A stretch of DNA of 64,000 nucleotides from Canariomyces notabilis (lineage: Eukaryota > Ascomycota > Sordariomycetes > Sordariales > Chaetomiaceae). Shown piece by piece: positions 56,603 through 64,000 of the stretch. The translations under genes were made by a program, and so were the position numbers. Every line of letters begins with the position of its first letter. The first letter of the stretch is position 1. The DNA is taken from contig NW_027041836.1 of assembly GCF_033297395.1 (NCBI RefSeq), forward strand, positions 264,860-328,859. Reading direction: 5' to 3'. Below the pieces are notes generated by a model. That model saw nothing but the letters and a program-made list of their open reading frames with translations, had not been told where the DNA came from and ran no database searches.

Positions 56603-59122
56603 ATGAGCGATCCGAAACAGCCAGAGAGCATCAGCCCGTTTGGGCCTGCTCGCTCGACTATCAAGGGGTCTCCTCTTTCAGAAGACGAATTGAACAAGTA
56701 CAATGACTTCTTCAAGGCCAGTCTCTACCTCAGTCTGGGCATGATATACCTCCGCGAGAATCCGCTTCTCAAGGAGCCACTCAGGACACAGCACCTCAAG
56801 GCCCGTCTTCTCGGCCATTTCGGTTCAGCCCCTGGCCAGATCTTCACATACATGCACTTCAACCGGCTCATCTCCAAGTACGATCTCGACTCAATCTTCA
56901 TTTCCGGTCCCGGTCACGGTGCTCCCGCCGTCTTGTCTCAGGCCTATCTTGAGGGCACCTACTCCGAGGTCTATCCCGAGACGTCGGAAGACGAGGAGGG
57001 CATGCATAGGTTCTTCAAGCAATTCTCATTTCCTGGCGGCATCGGCTCCCATGCCACTCCCGAAACCCCCGGCAGCATTCACGAGGGCGGTGAGCTGGGA
57101 TACTCCCTATCCCATGCCTTTGGCGCCGTATTCGACCACCCCGATCTAATTGCCCTTACAATGGTGGGCGATGGCGAGGCCGAGACAGGTCCCCTCGCGA
57201 CGTCATGGCACAGCAACAAGTTTCTCAACCCCATTACCGACGGCGCCGTCCTGCCTGTCTTACACCTGAACGGCTACAAGATCAACAACCCCACCGTTCT
57301 CGCCCGCATCAGTCACAAGGAGCTGGAGAACCTGTTCCTCGGCTACGGGTACCAGCCGTATTTTGTTGAGGGCGACGAAGTCAATTCGATGCACCAGGCC
57401 ATGGCCGCGACCCTTGAGCACTGTGTGATGGAGATCCGGAAATTTCAGAAGCAGGCTAGAGAGTCTGGCAAGGCCTTCCGGCCAATGTGGCCCGTTGTCA
57501 TCCTTCGCAGCCCCAAGGGCTGGACCGGCCCCCGCAAGGTCGACGACAAATACCTGGAAGGCTATTGGCGCGCCCACCAGGTACCCATCACCGACGTGCA
57601 CACCAATCCGGAGCACCTCAAGCTTCTCGAGAAGTGGATGCGCAGCTACGAGCCGGATCGTCTGTTTGCCAACGGCAAGATCAGTCCCGAACTCAAAGCC
57701 CTCTGCCCGACGGGTAACCGCCGCATGAGCGCCAACCCTGTGGCCAATGGCGGCCTGTTGCGGAAGCCCCTGAGGATGCCCGACTTCCGCAACTACGCCA
57801 TCAAGGTGGACAAGCCCGCAGTTACCATGGACGCCAGCATGCAGAACGTGGCCAAGTTTCTCAGGGACGTTATGGCTGCGAACCAAACAAACTTCCGTCT
57901 CTTCGGCCCCGACGAGACCGAGTCCAACAAACTCTCCAACGTCTACCAGGCGGGGAAGAAAGTCTGGATGGGCGAGTACTTTGAAGAAGACAGCAATGGC
58001 GGAAACCTCGCCCGGGAAGGCCGGGTGATGGAGATTCTCTCGGAGCACACCTGCGAGGGCTGGTTGGAGGGCTACGTTCTCAGCGGCCGCCATGGTCTGC
58101 TGAACAGCTACGAGCCATTCATCCACGTGATTGACTCGATGGTCAACCAGGTACGCTCCCGCCCCGATCCTGTGAGTGGAAGGACGACCATCGCTAACGG
58201 ATCCTAGCACTGCAAATGGCTCGAGAAGTGTCTGGAGGTGGAGTGGAGAGCCAAGGTGGCCTCTCTGAACATCCTTCTGACGGCGGTGGTGTGGAGACAG
58301 GACCACAACGGCTTTACGCACCAGGACCCTGGTTTCCTTGACGTCGTCGCAAACAAGAGTCCCGAGGTGGTGCGCATTTACCTGCCGCCCGACGGGAACT
58401 GCCTGCTGTCCTGCATGGACCACTGCCTGCGCTCGACCAACTATGTCAACGTTATCGTGGCGGACAAGCAGGAGCACCTCCAGTACCTGCCCATGGAGGA
58501 CGCCATCGTGCACTGCACCAAGGGCATCGGCATATGGCCGCAGTTCAGCACGGACCGGGGCGAGGAGCCGGACGTAGTCATGGCGTCGTGCGGCGACATC
58601 TCCACACACGAGTCGCTGGCCGCCATCGACCTCCTGCTGCAGCACTTCCCCGAACTCAAGATCCGGTGCGTCAACGTTGTTGACCTGTTCAAGCTCATCT
58701 CACACGTCGACCACCCGCACGGCATGACGGACGCGGAGTGGGTATCGGTATTCACGGCCGACAAGCCCATCATCTTCAACTTCCACAGCTACCCCTGGCT
58801 GGTACACCGCCTGGCCTACAAGCGGCCCGGATCCTCGGCCAATCTGCACGTGAGGGGTTACAAGGAAAAGGGCAACATCGACACGCCCCTCGAGCTGGCC
58901 ATCCGCAACCAGACAGACCGCTTCAGCCTGGCCATGGATGCCATCGACCGCATCCCCCACCTGCGCAACCGCGGCGCGGCCGCCCGCGAAGCGCTGCACA
59001 GCGCCCAGATCAAGGCCCGCAACGAGGCCTACGAGACGGGCATCGACCCGCCGTTTTTGAAGAACTGGACTTGGCCGCATACGGGCTTGTGGAAGGCGGC
59101 TATTCCGAAGCTGATGGGATGA
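56603..59122 (+). CDS. Phosphoketolase (xylulose-5-phosphate/fructose-6-phosphate type)
   Basis: Two exons (56603-58150 and 58208-59122) with a 57-nt GT-AG intron, 820 residues, start ATG at 56603 (MSDPKQPES), the usual length for the family. It needs thiamine diphosphate and splits xylulose-5-P (and often fructose-6-P) with phosphate into acetyl-phosphate plus glyceraldehyde-3-P (or erythrose-4-P). Family marks in order: ISGPGHGAPAVLS; the loop SHATPETPGSIHEGGELGYS; the ThDP/Mg motif GDGEAETGP from residue 189; LHLNGYKINNPTV; and after the intron VWRQDHNGFTHQDPGF and VRIYLPPDGNCLL. No targeting signal is visible, so it is cytosolic. It gives a route from pentose phosphates to C2 units, and some fungi use it in sugar metabolism. 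Nothing beside it suggests an operon-like arrangement. A 461-codon antisense frame is a shadow of its GC-rich codons. Confidence 0.96.
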
Positions 59123-62097
59123 GCTTGGGCCTTTTGATCTCTACAGGTTCTTTCGTACTGTACCCCTTTTCAAAATACGAAAACGTGGATACAGGCGTTC
59201 GACTGGATGATGATCAAGTGAGCGTGTACTAGGAAGGGAGGGAGCCTATTGAGAAGCGATGGGGTACGCAAGTCTAAGAGAGCAGTTGAGTCCAGCGTTG
59301 GTGTTTATCGTAGAAATAGAATAGGTTGAATCCAGCTTTTTTTTGTTAAGTTGGGGAAAGCAAATACAGGTTCAGATGTTTACTTACAAGGGTGCCACAT
59401 CGGCTTGATTCGTCGATGACAATTGTTGAAATTCTTTGTTCATTTCATTGTCCCCTGCCTCATTTATTTTTGTTTAAGAGTAGCATCATTTACTCCCTGT
59501 TTCCAGCGGAGCTAGCAAGGGATTTTGAGTACGGATACTGTTGGCCGTGTAGAATGGCTACTTCCTCGGTGTTCGGTATGTAAGCGGAAAGTTCGAAGGG
59601 GGCTCCACGGCACCAGTGGAACGGATGATCGTGGTTGGCCCGGTCCGGCGACTGGATGCCGATCGGGTTCGGTTTCTTGTGTAAGTGTACATTACACATA
59701 CATGTGTAGTGTACGTGTAGGCAGTGGCTGCCCTCGCTGCCATACCTTTGCAATGTTATGTTCCATTGGCTGTGCCTTTTGTGATATTTCCTGTTTAGGT
59801 TCGTCCAACAGGGGGCTGAGTGCTCGTTGTTGTAGCTAAGGAGGGGGTTTTGGCTGGTCTTGGTCTGACGCAGAGGAGGCCACTGGCTGAAGAAGATTCG
59901 AAATGTTTCTTGAGCCCACAGTGACCGCCCAATACCACCTGACTGAGCCTAGATGCTAGCAGCTTGGTTACACAGGACCAAGAACTGCAGTGATATGGCA
60001 CAATACGGTACTACGGTTGTATAGTGTTCGAGATTGTATTGTACACTAGCTCGACTAGAAAGTCCGCACTTCAAAATCCGGCTGAGGCATCAACTCTGCC
60101 AGCAACTTTCAATTGCACGTGGCCACAACCTGAGATTGAAACGATGCCGATTGGCAAGGTGATTCGGCTCCCTTTCACAACAAACTGCCAATTAGAAAGG
60201 AGCACGCATTGACCACTCACATATACCATCTCTTGAGCAAGGACTGTTACCTATGGCAAGAGCTGCAGGACGGTCAATACAAAGTGTCTTGCCTTTGTCG
60301 CAAGCAATTACTCGAGGCGAGTGGGTAAACAAGTCAGAATGACGAAGAGTTGGTGGGGACCCAAGAAGATGGTTAGCCAATTGTGGTTACCCCTCTGTGG
60401 GGCGAGGAACGACGAAAAGGGGAAAGGCGAGGGTAAGGTGACAGGTTAGCTTGTCTCGGCAATCACGCGCATTTCCAGCAACGGGGGATTGGGAATGGGG
60501 AATTGGCGATTGGCATCCCGCTATGGATCGCAATTCCAACATGTCAGCACAACGCATTCCGCACAACAGATCAACACGAACATATACGTAATGAAGTGTC
60601 TTACGGAGGAATCTACAAAGATACAGTACAATCTCTACAAGATTGATTCGCGCTCCCTCATCCAGGTGTCCTTCCGGCTCAGAATTCCCAACTGCCGGAT
60701 TTTCTACCGTTTCCGCCCTCGATGAGATGTTGTCGAACACTTGTGCACTACTGCTGCGGTTGAGCAGGAGCAAGTGAGGGGTTGATGCAGCAAAACTAGT
60801 AAATGTGTGGCTCCCCGCCTCAACCAGGTGTTCAGCAAGCTCAACCCTTGTCTGATTGGGTAGCTGGCTCGTTAGCGGACGTTCGCTTGCCTGGTGCCGC
60901 AAGTACCCCTGTGTTCCACGGATAGAAAGCTCCGGGCGGGTGAACAGTACCCGGTCGTGTCTGTAGGCGGCTATGCCTCCTAACATTACGTGACACTGCA
61001 GCTGCTGCTGGGGAAACAGCTCCCTTCAAACATTTGCCTACAGTACTAATCGTACACTGTAGATACCTACACGAGGTCGTTTCGTAGCCGCATCTGACGT
61101 CACACCCGGTGCAACACGATTGTAGGAATCTCAAACATCGCAGTAAGACACAACACTGCAATCCCGCAATGAGAGATACGTTGATTAACCTGCCGTGTTC
61201 TCTCCACCACGGGAGATGGACCAAATCGTCTAGAAACGAACTTGACACGGAACAGCCAAGCCATTAAGGCTAGGCTTGCATGTCGATAGTAGCTGCTTCA
61301 ACGGCTTTACCCCGTCTGACGAGCATCAGCCGTTTCTTAAGCATGATAAAGGACTAGAACGCCACTCTGCTTTTGAATGCGACGCCGTGGCCAATTCCCC
61401 GAATGAACTATCTGTGCAGGCGGGAGCCGAACGTGTTAGCTGCATGCAATTGCAGGCGACACCGCAGCTTCTGCGAATTTCGTGTCAGGGTGACGTAACA
61501 GGCCCCAGCAATCTCATCCGAATTCGTCAATGTGAGTGGCCCACGCCTGCTGCAAGCTCAATGGAACCTTCCTTACAGTGGGTATCATTCAGACGGTGTC
61601 CCAATCGATCCGTATCGAACCTGTCAAACGCTAAGCCCTCTAGCACTGCAAGGCAAGCCATCGGCAAGCGGCCGGGAAGGTACTTTGGCTCCATAATTTG
61701 ACGTAACAGGTGGTGCCCCCTTCCCAGCGTCGAGATCTCAAGCTTGCTGGACTGTTTTGAAAGCTCTGATGGGAAAGATTAAAAGAGGATAGCTTGATCG
61801 CACCAACCACAGCACACCGTATCAACTTGTCTTTCGCCTCCTCATAGACACGTACTTCCCACGATCCCGTCTGGCTCCTGAAGGTCTAGTTTACACTTGC
61901 TATCGCCGCTAGATCTCAGTCACTTTAAGTTCATAGTAACTACTGCTTTCTGACTCCGCCGCCACCAGAATCTCCAGTGTCCACCAGTGCATAGGTCCAA
62001 CTTGAGACGACGAACCAGTCGTTGATACCTTCGCCGGCTACTCCAAAGAGTCCAAATCCTCAGGCTCCCATATCCAGCTCCAGTCTCCTTCTACCTT
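59123..62097. other. Intergenic region between phosphoketolase and the last gene
   Basis: About 3 kb. The longest frame is 199 codons on the minus strand (60986-60387, true ATG), with no motif and no clear coding bias, so I do not call it. The part from about 61850 to 62097 is probably the leader of the next gene. Confidence 0.5.
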
Positions 62098-63358
62098 ATG
62101 GCGAAGCGATTGCTCGACGTGGACGAGACCCCCAGCTCTCCGCCGAAGAGGGTACGTGCCCGTCCACTCGTCTTCAAGATCTCCTGCAAGCAGTTTGCTA
62201 ACACGTCACCCTATCTACCAGACGCAACGGACACATGATGAGAACCGGGAGAGGGCTTACATCGCCGCCTCACGGAGAACCGACCGAACCCTCGAGGATA
62301 GGATGGACTCTGCCTACAAAGCGTCAGCCTTGCACAAGCGCCGCACGGGGAAAGGTTTTAAGCTGTCCGAAGAAATCGTCAAGAACCAGGAGATGTACGA
62401 AGAGGACGACGACGAGCTGCCGCGACGCTCCTTCGCCTTTCGTCAATCCAGATCCATGTCCGTATCATCGGGCGCGACTCGCCATCCAAGTACCAACGCT
62501 TCATTAGAGGAGTTGGCCGCGGCCAAGCTTGCCGAACAAGCCGAAGTCGAGCGCATCTTTGACCAGCAGTTTCCGGGCTACTCTGCCTGCCTGCGGTCGA
62601 GACACTTCAGCCATCCTTTCATCTTTCCATCTACTCAAGGCAATTGGGCACCCCCGCAACCCCAGCCTCAGCCGCCCGTCTTTGCGGATGCGTCGTCCGC
62701 ACCCCAGGGTCCGCCGCTTTACCCTTCATCACATTCTGTGCCGCCGGTGAGCGCGGACGAGCCGGTGTCACCACTGATTCTTTCCAGCAGTCCCGAGCCT
62801 GATACCCCCCACACAGCCACTCCATCACCACGGCCGCCCTTGAGCCTACACACCGCAACCTCCTCATGCCCAACGATTCCCCTTCAGACTTACGGCCTCG
62901 ATACGGCGCCTTTGAGAGGGGGAAAGTACACTTCTTCCATCAGCGGCTTGGGCGGCGACGACGTTGAGCTGATGATGAGCAACACCAACACCAGCCTGAA
63001 AAACATTGACCCGAGCCTCATCGGTGTTTTTGAGGACAACGGCAACATCCCAACAGAAATTAGCGACGATCTGCTCTTTAGTACATCCGACCCTTCTTCG
63101 TTCATGCCGCCCGCCTATTCGTCCGCTTCCTTTGCGTTCTTGGGCCAGGACTTGGCCTCCTTCGAGGAACCGTCCTCAGCTACGACGGCTGATTCCTCTA
63201 CCTCGTCGCCCCGATCGTCGTCGTCCCACGGTGACCCATCCACGCCCCTTACGCCGGTCGAGGCCGGAAGCGGCTACGGCCAGCACCTCAAGACGGTGCT
63301 GGAGGATGATTCTTGGAAGGATTTCTTGTCAACGGAAGGCGAAAATGTCCTATGCTGA
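62098..63358 (+). CDS. Conserved fungal protein of unknown function, probably nuclear
   Basis: Two exons (62098-62151 and 62222-63358), 396 residues, start ATG at 62098 (MAKRLLDVDETPSSPPKR). The 18-codon first exon is joined by a 70-nt GT-AG intron to THDENRERAYIAASRRTDR, then SAYKASALHKRRTGKGFKLS and NQEMYEEDDDELPRRSFAF. I recall this run of RERAYIAASRR, HKRRTGK and MYEEDDD elements from uncharacterised filamentous-fungal proteins, but I cannot name a function. The PPKR and KRRTGK basic clusters could serve as nuclear localisation signals. A short helix (ELAAAKLAEQAEVERIFDQQ) follows. The rest is Pro/Ser-rich and disordered, ending in an acidic-aromatic stretch (LKTVLEDDSWKDFLS) that resembles a transcriptional activation segment. 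A regulatory role is a guess. Confidence 0.8.
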
Positions 63359-64000
63359 GTTCATTTTCTTGCTTCGGGGTTCCTAGGTCATGGGTTGCTT
63401 GCTAAGCATGTGAGTTATTGCGAGGCGTTCTAAAACGGATTATTGGGGTTTGGGAGTCATAGGGAGGCCGGACTGCGTTTCTCTTGTGTTGTACGGGTTT
63501 CTGGCGCGGTAGCTTTGAACGGGTGAACCTGCAGCTGAAAGCATGACCAAAACGAACAGAAAGACACGGAGTCTGAGCTATGGAAGAAAGGAGATTATGA
63601 CTATGTACTGTACCAAGCGCGTTAGTTCCGGATGTAAAAACATTGTAAAATAAAGTGTAAAATAGCCTAACTAAAGCAACATTAGCGACTGATGTGACAT
63701 TTATGCTGCAGCGTATGTCTCGCCAGGGCCCGCAGAATCGGACCATTCTACATCCTCCTGCGATTGCAGAGTAGGTTATGTTAGGGTATACAGCCATAAC
63801 ATTACGCCCCAATTCACCTTCAAGTCAGGTAGCCGTGCCCTTCATTGTGGACATGCTGACTGTGCTCCTTTACCACCAGGCACCGACTAATAGTTGGTAA
63901 AGCAGCTAGCAACCAAGATTTATTCCGAGCACGACGAATGGCAAGGCTGGTTGGAGCAATGAACGGTGTCTAGAGCTTGGAACATGCAGATTTAGTATGC
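63359..64000. other. 3' region after the last gene
   Basis: About 640 bp to the window end, holding the 3' untranslated region of the preceding gene. I see no further gene; one may begin outside the window. Confidence 0.5.

Noticed and set aside
57260..58645. 461-codon open frame on the minus strand
   Set aside because: It lies antisense to the phosphoketolase, whose GC-rich third positions keep the opposite frame open; it has no domain of its own.
60387..60986. 199-codon minus-strand frame with a true ATG
   Set aside because: No recognisable motif, ordinary base composition and no splice or promoter support; length alone is not enough.

Overview
The window is nuclear DNA of a filamentous ascomycete (Pezizomycotina; a Sordariomycete is my best guess from the style of the proteins). 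The genes have short introns (about 35 to 150 nt) with GT-AG or GC-AG ends and CTAAC/CTGAC-like branch sites. Gene content is fungal: a Pac2-type WOPR regulator, linker histone H1, HPC2, Rba50/RPAP1, RasGAP, phosphoketolase and a highly reducing polyketide synthase. I support twelve protein-coding genes, about one per 5 kb, with several long gene-poor stretches. I see no rRNA, convincing tRNA, CRISPR array or intact transposon.

Layout: 1-6439 has no gene I can support. A single-exon Pac2-like WOPR regulator (6440-7924, +) is followed by a 3.4 kb gap that carries coding-like but interrupted segments on the minus strand. Then come histone H1 (11346-12447, +, five exons including two of 23 and 27 nt) and a disordered proline-rich NPF/SH3-ligand protein (14046-16382, +). 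The centre holds a two-gene secondary-metabolism locus: a BioF-type alpha-oxoamine synthase (19024-20609, +) and a highly reducing type I PKS (21257-29658, +; KS-AT-DH-degenerate MT-ER-KR-ACP, no release domain). It is followed by chromosome-biology genes: an ELYS-type nucleoporin (30047-31004, -) divergent from the condensin ATPase SMC4 (31545-36284, +), then Rba50/RPAP1 (36827-38170, -) divergent from the HIR-complex subunit HPC2 (40702-42726, +). After these come a DHA1-type MFS transporter (43766-46076, -), a 5 kb gap, a Gap1-type RasGAP (51257-53842, +), a phosphoketolase (56603-59122, +) and a conserved disordered fungal protein (62098-63358, +).

The most interesting unit is the oxoamine synthase/PKS pair. 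The PKS has every residue needed to build a fully reduced acyl chain on its ACP but cannot release it. The neighbouring PLP enzyme belongs to the family that joins an acyl thioester to an amino acid with loss of CO2. By analogy with fumonisin (Fum8), the two would make an amino-ketone polyketide alkaloid or sphingoid-like product. No P450, transporter or pathway regulator lies beside them, and ordinary cell-biology genes flank both sides, so this looks like a minimal two-gene pathway. Other points of note are two GC-AG introns in the PKS, three introns whose length is a multiple of three and which contain no stop, a palindrome-like 9-mer family enriched in the intergenic DNA, and cell-cycle-type promoter motifs upstream of SMC4.
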